Program-made: the position numbers and the translations under genes
Shown: positions 28,601 to 38,454 of the stretch, piece by piece
Layout of the letters: each line of letters begins with the position of its first letter
How positions within the stretch are numbered: the first letter of the stretch is position 1
Source: Maribacter vaceletii
Lineage (GTDB): Bacteria > Bacteroidota > Bacteroidia > Flavobacteriales > Flavobacteriaceae
Assembly (NCBI RefSeq): GCF_003634105.1
Contig: NZ_RBIQ01000014.1
Coordinates: forward strand, 24,948 to 88,947
DNA length: 64,000 nt
Direction of reading: 5' to 3'
Notes under the pieces: model-generated
Database searches by the model: none
Seen by the model: the letters and a program-made list of their open reading frames with translations, nothing else
Told to the model about the DNA's origin: nothing

Positions 28601-30205
28601 TTAATCCATTACAAGAACTGAAAAATTTCCCGATAATGGGGTAAGCTTACTTATTAGTTTTGGAATAAGTTCTTCTCCGTATTCTAAATAAAATTCAGCG
28701 AAATTTGTATTACGTTCTTGCAAAGAATAGTTTGGAAAAAGCTCATTTTGTAAATCAGACATTCTAATTACATGATCCTTTAGTTTAATTTTCTGGGCTT
28801 TTAAAAGACGTTTCTCCAATGCATTCAACCCCTTTAACTGTTTTATTTCTTGTGCTTTAACAGCTCCTAAGAAAGATTTATCTGTTTGTTCTGCCAAACT
28901 ATACAGACCCAAAAACTGTTCTTGTAAATGGGTACGTTGTTCTGTAAAGTCTATATTAATATTAGATATTTCTCTAATCTTTTTATTAATTAAGCTATTT
29001 TGTTTTAAGAATAAATCTGGAATAGACAAATTCATCTTATCCATTTTATTTTTTTGTTTCCCTTTCATAAGTAAAGCAGAATTACGAAGTAATAGGATAG
29101 GAAAAGGAACTTCCATAGCCTTAAACATATTTTTTAACTCTAACCAATATGCTATTTCTCCTCCTCCTCCAATATAACAAAGGTTTGGCAAAATTACTTC
29201 TTGGTATAACGGTCTTGCAATTACATTAGGAGAAAACCTTTCCGGGTATTTATTTATTTCTTTTTCTAATTCTTCTTTACTAAATAGTAACTCCGTATTA
29301 TTTATATAATAATTTCCTTCTTTTTCAATAATTCGTTCTCTAATACCTTCTAATAAATAAAAATAATTTATCTGTCTTGGGTTTACTTGTATATTATACT
29401 GCTCAGAAGTTTGTTGTATCTCTTCTATGGTTTTAGAAACTTCGGTAAAAGCTACATTTTGGAAAATATCTTTTTTAGCATACGGTATTAATTTTTGTTT
29501 TAGTTCTTTAGCATCACCATCTACAATTACCAACCCATAATTACTAAAAAACTCATTTGCTAAATATCTTGTTGCCTCTGTAAGGGTATTATGTTTTAAA
29601 TATGCATTTTTAAAAACTTCTTTTAAATAACTTGCATTTTTACTAGTTCCTAATTCTTGTTCTAAAATTGCAAATACTTCTTCTAAACCATTTGTATTTA
29701 GTTTCCCTACAGCCCCACTTGCCTCTTTATTCCATTGTATTTTTTTTCCTCGAAAATTAAAATAATTTATTTCTTCAAAATCATGATCTTCCGTTGCCAT
29801 CCAATACACTGGAACAATTTTGTAACCTGGATTCTCTTCTTCTATTTTTTTTGCAAGATTTATAGTTGAAATAATCTTGTATAAGAAATATAAAGGTCCC
29901 GTAAATAAATTAAGCTGATGGCCCGTAACAATAGTAAACGTTTTAGAATCTTTTAAAGCTTCTATATTTTGTTTCGTTTTTTCGGATACTTTTATATCCT
30001 TATACTGCTTTTCTAAAACAGAAGACAAAACCTCTCTATTTGCAACAGGAAAATGATTTTCTTTTTCTTTAATTTGATGTTTAACACCCTCTAAATTGGG
30101 GAAATTAGAATACAAGTTTTTTACAGGTTTTTCCTGATCTAAGTAGTCTAAAATTAATTTTGAAAAAAAACCTGTGCTTCTAAAAGAAATACAATCTACA
30201 TCCAT
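28601..30205 (-). CDS. bshC: Bacillithiol biosynthesis cysteine-adding enzyme BshC
   Basis: A 534-residue protein that adds Cys to glucosamine-malate, the last step of bacillithiol synthesis. Diagnostic blocks are TIVTGHQLNLFTGPLYFLYK, PVYWMATEDHDFEEIN and CYIGGGGEIAYWLELK, which form the nucleotide-fold core, followed by a C-terminal coiled coil (about 400-500). The length matches the family. BshA and BshB are not in the window. Bacillithiol is the main low-molecular-weight thiol in many Bacteroidota and would support thiol redox, including arsenic detoxification; that link is inference. Confidence 0.95.
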   Translation of the reverse strand: MDVDCISFRSTGFFSKLILDYLDQEKPVKNLYSNFPNLEGVKHQIKEKENHFPVANREVLSSVLEKQYKDIKVSEKTKQNIEALKDSKTFTIVTGHQLNLFTGPLYFLYKIISTINLAKKIEEENPGYKIVPVYWMATEDHDFEEINYFNFRGKKIQWNKEASGAVGKLNTNGLEEVFAILEQELGTSKNASYLKEVFKNAYLKHNTLTEATRYLANEFFSNYGLVIVDGDAKELKQKLIPYAKKDIFQNVAFTEVSKTIEEIQQTSEQYNIQVNPRQINYFYLLEGIRERIIEKEGNYYINNTELLFSKEELEKEINKYPERFSPNVIARPLYQEVILPNLCYIGGGGEIAYWLELKNMFKAMEVPFPILLLRNSALLMKGKQKNKMDKMNLSIPDLFLKQNSLINKKIREISNINIDFTEQRTHLQEQFLGLYSLAEQTDKSFLGAVKAQEIKQLKGLNALEKRLLKAQKIKLKDHVIRMSDLQNELFPNYSLQERNTNFAEFYLEYGEELIPKLISKLTPLSGNFSVLVMD

Positions 30206-30375
30206 ACCTAAAAAAAATATCTTGTAAAGATAAAACTCTACTATTTTACAGTTCCTAAAAATAAGTTAATTACACAGCTTTAAAAAAAGACACATTTAAA
30301 ATCAATAAAAACCAATGCCCCTTATTCGTTAATATTTGTTAGATTTGATTTTTTTAGTACTTAAACTAATAATTA

Positions 30376-32829
30376 ATGAAGAACCCTTTACTTGCCTTAA
30401 TAGTATTCTTTTCTACTTTTTCTTTTGCTCAAAAATTACAATCTCCTTCTGACTTTTTAGGTTATAAAATTGGCTCTCATTTTTCTAGACATCATCAAGT
30501 AATAGATTATTTTAAACATGTTTCTACTGCTGCTGCTTCTAATGTAAAATTAGTGGAGTATGGTAAAACTAACGAAAAAAGACCCTTAATTTTAGCATAT
30601 ATATCTTCCAAAGAAAATATTGAAAATTTAGACAACATACGTTTAGAACATCTAAAAAGTACAACTGGAAGTGGTACCAATAAAAAAGCCATTGTTTGGT
30701 TAAGTTACAATGTTCATGGCAACGAAAGTGTTAGTACAGAGGCTGCTATGCAAACCATATACGAACTACTTACCTCCAAAAAAACGTACTTAGAGAATAC
30801 CATAATTATTTTAGACCCTTGTGTTAACCCAGACGGAAGAGATAGGTATGTAAATTGGTATAACCAATATAAAAATAAAGAAATAACCATAGACCCTAAT
30901 AGCAAAGAACACCATGAAGGGTGGTGGAATGGTAGAAGCAACCATTATATGTTTGATCTAAATAGAGACTGGGCTTGGCTAACGCAAGTAGAAAGCAAAC
31001 AACGTTTAAAATTTTACAATAAATGGCTTCCTCATGTACATGTAGATTTTCATGAACAAGGTGTAGACAGTCCTTATTATTTTGCTCCTGCTGCAGAACC
31101 TTATCATGAAGCCATAACCAAGTTTCAAAGAGATTTTCAAACTACGATTGGAAAAAATCATGCTAAATATTTTGATAAAAATGGATGGTTATATTTTACA
31201 AAAGAAGTTTTTGACTTATTATATCCTAGCTATGGAGACACCTACCCTACCTACAATGGTAGTATTGGAATGACCTACGAACAAGGTGGTAGCGGAAGAG
31301 CTGGCCTAGCTATAAAAACATATGCTGGAGACATATTAACACTACAAGACCGTTATAGTCATCATTTAACTACAGGAATATCTACTATTGAAGTTGCATC
31401 CAAAAATGGAAAAAAACTTAATGAAGAGTTCAAGAAGTTTTATGAAACTAAAAATTATAAATACAATAGCTATGTTTTAAATGGTTCAGAAGATAAAATT
31501 ACAGCCTTAACAAAATTATTAGACCAACACCAAATACAATACCAACAAGGACAAAACACAAATTTAAAGGGATATCTTTTTAACAGCAGTAAAACAGGAA
31601 CTTTTAAGAGTACTACTAACAGTTTAGTGGTTTCTACAAACCAACCCAAAAGCACATTAGTTAAAGTTTTATTTGAACCAAAAACAAAATTAACCGACTC
31701 TTTAACGTATGATATTACCGCATGGTCTTTACCTTATGCATATGGCCTAAATACTGTAGCTACCACTGCTATAGCTCCAAGTAAAGCTTATGAAAAAAAT
31801 AACTTAACAACTAATTCTCTAAGCCCTGATGCATATGCCTATATAACAGATTGGAATAGTATAAAAGATGCAAAATTTTTAGCTGCCGTTTTACAAGAAA
31901 AAATTAAAGTTAGGTATAGCAAAACCCCTTTTAAAATTGAAGGAAAAACGTATAATCGTGGGAGTTTAATACTTACTAAATTAGACAACGCTAACCATAA
32001 AAATTTTGCAGATGAGCTAGGTAAAATTGCTAATACCCATCAGAAAAAACTTTTTGCTACTAAAACTGGTTTTGTAGATTCTGGAAAAGATTTTGGGTCT
32101 AACTCGGTGCAAATAATTTCCGATACTAAAGTTGCTATTCTTTCCGGTAAACCAACTTCTACCTTACGTTTTGGAGAAATTTGGCACTTTTTTGAAAACC
32201 AAATTAATTACCCCATTTCTGTTCTAGATGCCGATTATTTTGACACAATCAATTTATCTAATTACAATGTGTTAATCTTACCTAACGGAAATAATTACGC
32301 TTCCTTTATGACTAGCAAAAGAGTAACTGCGTTACATAACTGGGTAGAAAATGGTGGTAATCTTATTGTAATGGGAAAAGCTTTGCAAAGCTTTATTAAC
32401 AAACAAGATTTTAAAATAAAGAAAAAGATAATAGAAAAAGACAGTATTAAGAGTCCTAAATCTTTTGCGAAAAATGAAAGAGAACAAATTAAAGATGCGA
32501 TTACTGGAGCAATTTTTAAAACGAAGGTAGATCCAACGCACCCGCTTTCTTATGGATACAATGACACTTACTTTACACTCAAATTAGGTAATGATACCTA
32601 TGAATATTTAGATGAAGGAAACGCCGTTTATCTAGAAAAACAAAACACAAAACCTGTATCTGGTTTTGCAGGTAGTAATGCGCAAAAAAAAGTACAAAAC
32701 ACTTTAATTTATGGTACACAATCCTTAAAAAAAGGTAATGTAACTTATATGGTAGACAACCCTTTATTTAGAGGCTTTTGGGAAAATGGAAAACTATTTT
32801 TTGCAAATGCGATCTTTATGATAAACTAA
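30376..32829 (+). CDS. Secreted M14-family zinc carboxypeptidase
   Basis: An 817-residue protein with a signal peptide (MKNPLLALIVFFSTFSFAQ). The M14 domain (about 40-350) has zinc ligands His114 and Glu117 in YNVHGNES, the NPDGRDRY block, FDLNRDWAW and His226 in HVDFHEQG. A long C-terminal part (about 380-817) includes a glutamine-amidotransferase-like region near 600-680 (NYNVLILPNGNNYASF, NWVENGGNLIVMGKA), as in other large Bacteroidota M14 proteins. It should act in the periplasm or outside the cell on peptides. A TAGATTTG box (30340-30347) lies upstream. It is a single gene. Confidence 0.9.
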   Translation: MKNPLLALIVFFSTFSFAQKLQSPSDFLGYKIGSHFSRHHQVIDYFKHVSTAAASNVKLVEYGKTNEKRPLILAYISSKENIENLDNIRLEHLKSTTGSGTNKKAIVWLSYNVHGNESVSTEAAMQTIYELLTSKKTYLENTIIILDPCVNPDGRDRYVNWYNQYKNKEITIDPNSKEHHEGWWNGRSNHYMFDLNRDWAWLTQVESKQRLKFYNKWLPHVHVDFHEQGVDSPYYFAPAAEPYHEAITKFQRDFQTTIGKNHAKYFDKNGWLYFTKEVFDLLYPSYGDTYPTYNGSIGMTYEQGGSGRAGLAIKTYAGDILTLQDRYSHHLTTGISTIEVASKNGKKLNEEFKKFYETKNYKYNSYVLNGSEDKITALTKLLDQHQIQYQQGQNTNLKGYLFNSSKTGTFKSTTNSLVVSTNQPKSTLVKVLFEPKTKLTDSLTYDITAWSLPYAYGLNTVATTAIAPSKAYEKNNLTTNSLSPDAYAYITDWNSIKDAKFLAAVLQEKIKVRYSKTPFKIEGKTYNRGSLILTKLDNANHKNFADELGKIANTHQKKLFATKTGFVDSGKDFGSNSVQIISDTKVAILSGKPTSTLRFGEIWHFFENQINYPISVLDADYFDTINLSNYNVLILPNGNNYASFMTSKRVTALHNWVENGGNLIVMGKALQSFINKQDFKIKKKIIEKDSIKSPKSFAKNEREQIKDAITGAIFKTKVDPTHPLSYGYNDTYFTLKLGNDTYEYLDEGNAVYLEKQNTKPVSGFAGSNAQKKVQNTLIYGTQSLKKGNVTYMVDNPLFRGFWENGKLFFANAIFMIN

Positions 32830-32845
32830 AAAAACTATTAAACCC

Positions 32846-34171
32846 TTATTTTCTAATAAAGTTTGATTGCTGTACAGGCTCACCATACAAATCAAAATCT
32901 GCAGCCTCGTTAATTTTTATATTAACAAACTCCCCATGTTTAATATAATATTTTGTAGCATCAATAAGCACTTCATTATCCACATCTGGAGAATCAAACT
33001 CTGTTCTACCAATAAAATAATTTCCTTCTTTACGATCTATAATACAACGAAAAGTTTGTCCAATTTTTTGCTGATTTAGCTCCCAAGAAATTTGGGACTG
33101 AATTTCCATAATTTGGTTTGCACGATCTTGCTTCACATCCTCAGGGACATTATCTTCTAAAGTATAAGCATGTGTATTTTCTTCATGACTATAGGTAAAA
33201 CAACCTAAACGCTCAAAACGCATTTCTTCTACCCAGCTTTTAAGTTCTTGAAAATCTTCCTCTGTCTCTCCTGGATATCCAACAATAAGCGTTGTTCTTA
33301 TAGTCATATTAGGTACCGCTTCCCTAAAATCTTTTAATAATTGCGTTGTTTTAGCATGTGTAGTTCCTCTACGCATACTTTTTAAAACAGAATCAGATAT
33401 ATGCTGTAAAGGAATATCTAAATAATTACAAATCTTAGGCTCCTTATTCATTACTTCTAAAACATCCATAGGAAAACCTGTTGGAAATGCATAATGTAAA
33501 CGAATCCATTCTATTCCTTCAACCTTTACTAACGCTTTTAATAACTCAGCTAAGTTTCTTTTCTTATATAAATCTAGCCCATAATACGTAAGATCCTGTG
33601 CAATTAAAACCAGTTCTTTAACTCCTTTAGCTGCTAATTTTTCTGCTTCAATTACCAAATCTTCTATTGGGGTACTTTTATGCTTACCACGCATTATTGG
33701 AATAGCACAAAAAGAACAAGGACGATCGCAACCTTCCGCAATTTTTAAATACGCATAGTTTTTAGGTGTTGTTGTTAACCTCTCCCCTATTAACTCGTGC
33801 TTATAATCTGCCTCCAAAGCCTTTAATAAACTTGGCAACTCACTTGTTCCAAAAAACTCATCTACATTCGGTATTTCTTTTTGTAAGTCCGGCTTATATC
33901 TTTCACTTAAACATCCTGTAACAAAAACCTTATCTACATCACCCGCATTTTTCTTTTCTACGTATTCTAAAATTGTATTTACGCTTTCCTCTTTTGCATT
34001 GGCAATAAAACCACAAGTATTAATAACTACAATATTACCTTCTTCCTCATGAACAACCTCTTTATCGTTGGCACGAAGCTGCCCCATTAATACTTCCGAA
34101 TCATATACATTCTTAGAGCAACCTAAGGTTACTACATTGATTTTATTCTTTTTAAGTGATTTTGTCCTCAT
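32846..34171 (-). CDS. rimO: Ribosomal protein S12 methylthiotransferase RimO
   Basis: A 441-residue radical SAM enzyme that methylthiolates a conserved Asp of ribosomal protein S12. The N-terminal MTTase domain carries three cluster cysteines (VTLGCSKN, VINTCGF, VTGCLSERY). The radical SAM motif is CxxxCxxC in AEGCDRPCSFCAIPIMRG, and a TRAM domain closes the protein (about 375-435). The order and the C-terminal TRAM fit RimO rather than MiaB. It has a TATTTTTG box (34189-34196) about 18 bases upstream. It lies near ftsY but is separated by a lipoprotein gene on the other strand. Confidence 0.95.
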   Translation of the reverse strand: MRTKSLKKNKINVVTLGCSKNVYDSEVLMGQLRANDKEVVHEEEGNIVVINTCGFIANAKEESVNTILEYVEKKNAGDVDKVFVTGCLSERYKPDLQKEIPNVDEFFGTSELPSLLKALEADYKHELIGERLTTTPKNYAYLKIAEGCDRPCSFCAIPIMRGKHKSTPIEDLVIEAEKLAAKGVKELVLIAQDLTYYGLDLYKKRNLAELLKALVKVEGIEWIRLHYAFPTGFPMDVLEVMNKEPKICNYLDIPLQHISDSVLKSMRRGTTHAKTTQLLKDFREAVPNMTIRTTLIVGYPGETEEDFQELKSWVEEMRFERLGCFTYSHEENTHAYTLEDNVPEDVKQDRANQIMEIQSQISWELNQQKIGQTFRCIIDRKEGNYFIGRTEFDSPDVDNEVLIDATKYYIKHGEFVNIKINEAADFDLYGEPVQQSNFIRK

Positions 34172-34302
34172 AACTATAAAATAGGGCGCAAAAATACAAT
34201 AAGCATAACTAACTATATTGTTTTTATACGAATTCTTAGCCTAAAACGTTAAATCAATAAGCATGAAAACCAATCTAAACTATGCTAAAACAGATTATTA
34301 CG

Positions 34303-35403
34303 ATGAAAAAACATGTGTTTCTGCTATTCATAGCAACAAGCATTCTTTTTTCTGCCTGTTCCAAAGACACTGAAAGTAAAGAAAAGGAGAAAGAAGTAAT
34401 TCCAACAGAAATATATTTTCCAGAAATAGGTAGTGCTACTTGGGAAACTATTACTCCAAAACAATTAAACTGGAATGAAGATAATTTACAGGGATTATAC
34501 GATTATTTAGAAACTAAAAATTCGAAAGGATTTATAATCTTAAAAAACGGAAGAATTGTAATTGAAAAATACTTTAATGGCCATTCTCAAAATAAGGAAT
34601 GGAATTGGTATTCTGCTGGTAAAACATTAGTATCTAGTACTATTGGCATTGCACAAGAAGAAGGTTATTTATCTATTACTAATAAATCTTCCGATTACTT
34701 AGGCGCAGAATGGTCTAGTTTAACCACCGAACAGCAAGACTTAATTACCGTAAAAAATCACCTTAGTATGTCTACTGGTTTAAATGATTATGTAGAGCAA
34801 ACACTAAAATGGATTTGCACTTCTCCTTCTTGTTTTGATTATGAAGCAGATGCTGGTACTAGATGGGCATACCACCAAGGTGCATTTACAAAATTAAAAG
34901 ATGTTGTAGCAAATGCAACAGGAACCAATTTTAACACCTATTTCTATTCTAAAATAAGAGATAAAATTGGAATGAATGGCTCTTGGAATGAACTAACTTT
35001 ACTAACACTCTATTCTAGTGATACCAGAAGTATGGCACGTTGGGGGTTACTAATTGAAAACGAAGGTGTTTGGGATTCCGAAACTATTATTAGTAAAAAT
35101 TATTTTGATGCAATGGTAAATACTTCCCAAGACATCAATAAATCTTACGGTTATTTATGGTGGCTAAACGGGAAAGAAAGTTACATGGGAACTACTTCAC
35201 AAGAAGTAATTACAGGCTCTTTAGTCCCTAGTGCACCAGATGACATGTTTGCTGCTTTAGGCGCAGATGACCAAAAAATATATGTTGTTCCTAGCAAGGA
35301 TTTAGTAATTGTCCGTTGTGGAGAAAGTGCCGAAGAAATGCAACTTGGCCCGTCTAGTTTTGATAATGAATTATGGGGCAAAATTAATGCTGTGATTAAC
35401 TAG
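34303..35403 (+). CDS. Serine hydrolase lipoprotein, class C beta-lactamase fold
   Basis: About 366 residues. The signal MKKHVFLLFIATSILFSAC ends in a lipobox, followed by an acidic linker. The beta-lactamase/esterase domain (about 50-360) has the active-site SxxK in WYSAGKTLVSS (Ser104, Lys107 from this start), a Tyr motif in RWAYHQGAF and a C-terminal strand with AALGADDQKIYVVP. Such proteins may be D-Ala-D-Ala peptidases, esterases or beta-lactamases; the sequence does not decide. A longer start at 34282 would add seven residues before the signal. The gene sits between rimO and ftsY on the opposite strand. Confidence 0.87.
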   Translation: MKKHVFLLFIATSILFSACSKDTESKEKEKEVIPTEIYFPEIGSATWETITPKQLNWNEDNLQGLYDYLETKNSKGFIILKNGRIVIEKYFNGHSQNKEWNWYSAGKTLVSSTIGIAQEEGYLSITNKSSDYLGAEWSSLTTEQQDLITVKNHLSMSTGLNDYVEQTLKWICTSPSCFDYEADAGTRWAYHQGAFTKLKDVVANATGTNFNTYFYSKIRDKIGMNGSWNELTLLTLYSSDTRSMARWGLLIENEGVWDSETIISKNYFDAMVNTSQDINKSYGYLWWLNGKESYMGTTSQEVITGSLVPSAPDDMFAALGADDQKIYVVPSKDLVIVRCGESAEEMQLGPSSFDNELWGKINAVIN

Positions 35404-35430
35404 TTGGCTGTTGATAAAAAAACTTTTTAA

Positions 35431-35474
35431 TTTAAAAGCCCTCTAAAATAGTACTATTTTAGAGGGCTTTTAAA
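35431..35474. terminator. Perfect bidirectional terminator
   Basis: A 44-base perfect palindrome centred on GTAC, each arm containing AAAAGCCCTCTAAAATAG, with T and A runs at the ends. It ends the serine hydrolase gene (+) and ftsY (-). Confidence 0.93.
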
Positions 35475-35491
35475 TTATTCGTTTAGGAAAG

Positions 35492-36451
35492 TTACTTTAA
35501 ATTAAAGAAGGAATCTACAAACTCAATTTTATTAAAGACTTGTAAATCTTCTATACCTTCCCCAACCCCTATATATTTTACAGGAATTTTAAACTGATCC
35601 GATATACCTATAACAACACCTCCTTTTGCAGTACCGTCTAATTTTGTAATTGCTAAAGAAGTAACCTCTGTTGCTTTTGTAAACTGCTTAGCTTGTTCAA
35701 AAGCGTTTTGCCCTGTAGAACCATCTAAAACCAAAAGTACCTCATTAGGAGTATCTGCAACAACTTTTTGCATTACACGTTTTACTTTTGTTAACTCATT
35801 CATTAAGTTCACTTTATTATGTAATCGCCCTGCTGTATCTATAATTACAACATCTGCATCTTGGGTAACGGCAGAACTTAAGGTATCAAAAGCAACAGAA
35901 GCAGGATCACTCCCCATATCTTGTCTTACTATTGGCACATCTACCCTATCTGCCCAAACCTGCAATTGGTCTATTGCTGCAGCTCTAAACGTATCGGCAG
36001 CCCCTAAAACAACTTTTAAACCTTGTTTTTTAAATTGATGCGCCAATTTACCTATAGTAGTAGTTTTACCAGCACCATTAACCCCTACAACCATAATTAC
36101 ATATGGTTTCTTATCTTTTGGGATATTATATTCTGTTTCTTCTCCTAAGTGAGTTTCTGATAAAAGTCCTGCAATTTCTTCTCTTAAAATTACATTTAAT
36201 TCGTCAGTACCTAAATATTTATCTTTAGAAACACGAGCTTCAATTCTATCAATTATTTTTAGTGTAGTATCTACACCTACATCCGAAGAAACTAAAACTT
36301 CTTCTAAATTATCTAAAACATCATCATCTACCTTAGATTTACCTGCAACTGCTTTTCCTAATTTAGAAAAAAAAGTAGTTTTACTCTTTTCTAACCCTTT
36401 ATCTAGGGTTTCTTTCTTTTTAGAAGAAAATATTTTTTTAAATAAACTCAT
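35492..36451 (-). CDS. ftsY: Signal recognition particle receptor FtsY
   Basis: A 319-residue SRP GTPase, the membrane-associated receptor for SRP. The N domain (about 20-110) is preceded by only a short basic region rather than the long acidic A domain of E. coli. The NG core has the P-loop VVGVNGAGKTTTIGKLA, then GAADTFRAAAIDQL, VIIDTAGRLHNK, AITKLDGTAKGG and a C-terminal GVGEGIEDLQVFN. A TATATTTG box lies at 36470-36477, between the upstream operon's terminator and the start. It ends at a palindromic terminator. Confidence 0.97.
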   Translation of the reverse strand: MSLFKKIFSSKKKETLDKGLEKSKTTFFSKLGKAVAGKSKVDDDVLDNLEEVLVSSDVGVDTTLKIIDRIEARVSKDKYLGTDELNVILREEIAGLLSETHLGEETEYNIPKDKKPYVIMVVGVNGAGKTTTIGKLAHQFKKQGLKVVLGAADTFRAAAIDQLQVWADRVDVPIVRQDMGSDPASVAFDTLSSAVTQDADVVIIDTAGRLHNKVNLMNELTKVKRVMQKVVADTPNEVLLVLDGSTGQNAFEQAKQFTKATEVTSLAITKLDGTAKGGVVIGISDQFKIPVKYIGVGEGIEDLQVFNKIEFVDSFFNLK

Positions 36452-36486
36452 ATCTTACCTATAGTTACTCAAATATAAAAAATTAA

Positions 36487-36514
36487 AAAGCCTCTTTCAT
36501 AAGAAAGAGGCTTT
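36487..36514 (-). terminator. Terminator of the rpmB-rpmG-DUF4295 unit
   Basis: AAAGCCTCTTTC pairs with GAAAGAGGCTTT around ATAA; on the minus strand a T-rich run follows. It separates the ribosomal unit from ftsY. Confidence 0.85.
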
Positions 36515-36537
36515 AAAAAATAATTTAAGTTAGTTAG

Positions 36538-36690
36538 TTACTTTTTAGCAATCCATTCGTTCACCAATTCTGGTGCCATAACAGATTCTACAAAAGTATA
36601 TGCTCCTGTCTTAGGTGACTTTACCATTTTTATGGCTTTAGTCAATCTCTTAGAACTTGTTTGTAAACTTGCTACCGTCTTCTTTGCCAT
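36538..36690 (-). CDS. DUF4295 family protein, 50 residues
   Basis: A 50-residue basic protein, MAKKTVASLQTSSKRLTKAI at the start and PELVNEWIAKK at the end, with KMVKSPKTGAY in the middle. It is recognised as DUF4295, which in Bacteroidota regularly follows rpmG. Its small size, Lys-rich composition and fixed place 6 bases after a ribosomal protein gene suggest a ribosome-associated protein; recent ribosome structures may settle this. It is the last gene before the terminator. Confidence 0.9.
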   Translation of the reverse strand: MAKKTVASLQTSSKRLTKAIKMVKSPKTGAYTFVESVMAPELVNEWIAKK

Positions 36691-36696
36691 GACCTA

Positions 36697-36879
36697 TTAT
36701 TTTATTTCTTTATGAACTGTCATTCTCTTAAGGATAGGGTTGAATTTTTTAATTTCCATCCTTTCCGGAGTATTCTTTTTATTCTTTGTTGTAATGTATC
36801 TAGATGTACCTGGTTGTCCAGACTCTTTATGCTCTGTACACTCCAATATAACCTGAATTCTATTGCCTTTTTTTGCCAT
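36697..36879 (-). CDS. rpmG: 50S ribosomal protein L33
   Basis: A 60-residue L33: [20 protein letters not shown], then [20 protein letters not shown] and [10 protein letters not shown]. It keeps only one of the four zinc cysteines (Cys14), so it is the zinc-free (C-) type. It lies 18 bases after rpmB and 6 before the DUF4295 gene. Confidence 0.96.
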   Translation of the reverse strand: MAKKGNRIQVILECTEHKESGQPGTSRYITTKNKKNTPERMEIKKFNPILKRMTVHKEIK

Positions 36880-36897
36880 TTTTGTTGAATTTTAGGA

Positions 36898-37134
36898 TTA
36901 CTTAACTAATCCATTAGCTTTGGCGTCTTTTAAAACAGCCGAAATACCTTTTTTGTTGATAATTTTCAACGCTTTAGCGGAAACCTTTAAGGTTACCCAA
37001 CGATCTTCTTCAGGAATGTAAAATCTTTTCTTGGAAAGGTTTACATTAAATCTTCTTCTGGTCTTATTAATTGAGAACGATACGTTGTTCCCAAACATAG
37101 CCCTTTTTCCAGTAATTTCACAAACTTTTGACAT
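36898..37134 (-). CDS. rpmB: 50S ribosomal protein L28
   Basis: A 78-residue L28: MSKVCEITGKRAMFGNNVSF, then NKTRRRFNVNLSKKRFY and EEDRWVTLKVSAKALKIINK. It lacks the zinc-binding cysteine pairs except for the single Cys5. It is the first gene of the rpmB-rpmG-DUF4295 unit, with a good promoter just upstream. Confidence 0.97.
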   Translation of the reverse strand: MSKVCEITGKRAMFGNNVSFSINKTRRRFNVNLSKKRFYIPEEDRWVTLKVSAKALKIINKKGISAVLKDAKANGLVK

Positions 37135-37163
37135 TGCGCAGAATTTTTCTTTTAAACAGGGTG

Positions 37164-37194
37164 CAAATTTATATCTTTTTTATGGTACTGACAA
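37164..37194 (-). promoter_or_regulatory. Promoter of the rpmB unit
   Basis: On the minus strand TTG (37192-37194) and TAAATTTG (37164-37171) are 20 bases apart, a good flavobacterial promoter, about 29 bases before the rpmB ATG. Confidence 0.7.
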
Positions 37195-37203
37195 ACTTCT
37201 TTT

Positions 37204-38454
37204 TCAGAAATTTAAAATTTCTTTTTGCAACATCTCAAAAGCCTTATTTACAGACTTTTCCACCACCCTTTCTCTTTGTGCTCCCATCATAAATTCTTTA
37301 CAAACTATTTTTTCTGGAGTAGCAATGGCTATAAAAACAGTTCCTACCTCCGCATTAGAATCTCCTTTAGTTGGACCTGCATTTCCTGTTGTTGCAATTG
37401 CAAAATCTGTATTAAACATTTTTTTTGCAGCCAAAGCCATTTCTTTAGCTACTACCTCACTAACAACAGATGACTCTTCTATCAAGGCCTTAGGTACTTT
37501 TAAAACACTTTCTTTAGCTTCTGTAGCATAACTAACCACACTACCTTTAAAATAAGCTGATGCCCCAGGAATAGTTGTAATTAAACTGGCTATTTTACCT
37601 CCCGTAAAACTTTCTGCCGTGGCAAGAGACATTTTCTTATTTGTCAATAAAGATGCTACAACTTCTTCAATTGTTTCTTCATCTTCTATTCCATAAATAA
37701 CATCATTAATTATATCTCTAAGCTTAACACACTCTTTATTAATTGCATCTATTAACTCTTGTTCATCATCTCCTTTAGCACTTAAGCGCAAACGAACCTT
37801 TCCTAAGCTAGGAAGGTATGCTAATTTTATAAACTCTGGTAAATTATTTTCCCAGTCTTCTACCCTTTCTGCTAATGCACTCTCTCCTATACCATACGTA
37901 ACAATTGTTCTATGTAAAATATGAGGTGTTTTAAATTGAGATACAATTTTAGGAATTACTTTTGTTGTAATAAGATTTTTCATCTCAAAAGGAACACCCG
38001 GAAGAGAAACAAAAACAGTTTCTTTATCATCCATCCACATTCCTGGAGCTGTTCCAAAGTCGTTTTGTAAAACCACTGCCTTAGATGGCACTAATGCCTG
38101 GTTCTTATTAATTTGACTAAGTGGCTTATCTTTATAATATTTAGCAAACAAACCTTCTACATGCTCTAAAACTTGTTTGTTTTCTATGAGAGTATCCTCT
38201 AAAAATTCACATAAAGTGTGTTTTGTAATATCATCTTTTGTAGGACCTAAACCTCCAGTTATTATTACAATTCTTGCTCTACTTTTTGCTTCTTTAAGAG
38301 CAGTAAGAATATGCTCTTTATCATCCTGTATAGATGTTATCTGGTATACCGATACTCCAATTTTATTAAGCTCTTTAGCAATAAAGACAGAGTTAGTATC
38401 TACTATTTGCCCAATGAGAATTTCATCACCAATAGTAATTATTTCTGCATTCAT
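37204..38454 (-). CDS. cinA: CinA family competence/damage-inducible protein
   Basis: A 416-residue protein. The N-terminal MoCF-biosynthesis domain (about 1-170) has [18 protein letters not shown] and [16 protein letters not shown]. The C-terminal CinA domain (about 255-410) has [17 protein letters not shown] and [15 protein letters not shown], which are the NMN deamidase (PncC) signature. The enzyme recycles NMN to NaMN, and the N-terminal part is an ADP-ribose pyrophosphatase in related proteins. Its start overlaps the stop of the Hpt gene by one base, so translation is probably coupled. Confidence 0.93.
   Translation of the reverse strand: MNAEIITIGDEILIGQIVDTNSVFIAKELNKIGVSVYQITSIQDDKEHILTALKEAKSRARIVIITGGLGPTKDDITKHTLCEFLEDTLIENKQVLEHVEGLFAKYYKDKPLSQINKNQALVPSKAVVLQNDFGTAPGMWMDDKETVFVSLPGVPFEMKNLITTKVIPKIVSQFKTPHILHRTIVTYGIGESALAERVEDWENNLPEFIKLAYLPSLGKVRLRLSAKGDDEQELIDAINKECVKLRDIINDVIYGIEDEETIEEVVASLLTNKKMSLATAESFTGGKIASLITTIPGASAYFKGSVVSYATEAKESVLKVPKALIEESSVVSEVVAKEMALAAKKMFNTDFAIATTGNAGPTKGDSNAEVGTVFIAIATPEKIVCKEFMMGAQRERVVEKSVNKAFEMLQKEILNF

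Noticed and set aside
37031..37531. Plus-strand open frame of 166 residues
   Set aside because: It runs antisense to rpmB and cinA and through their promoter; both of those are certain genes.
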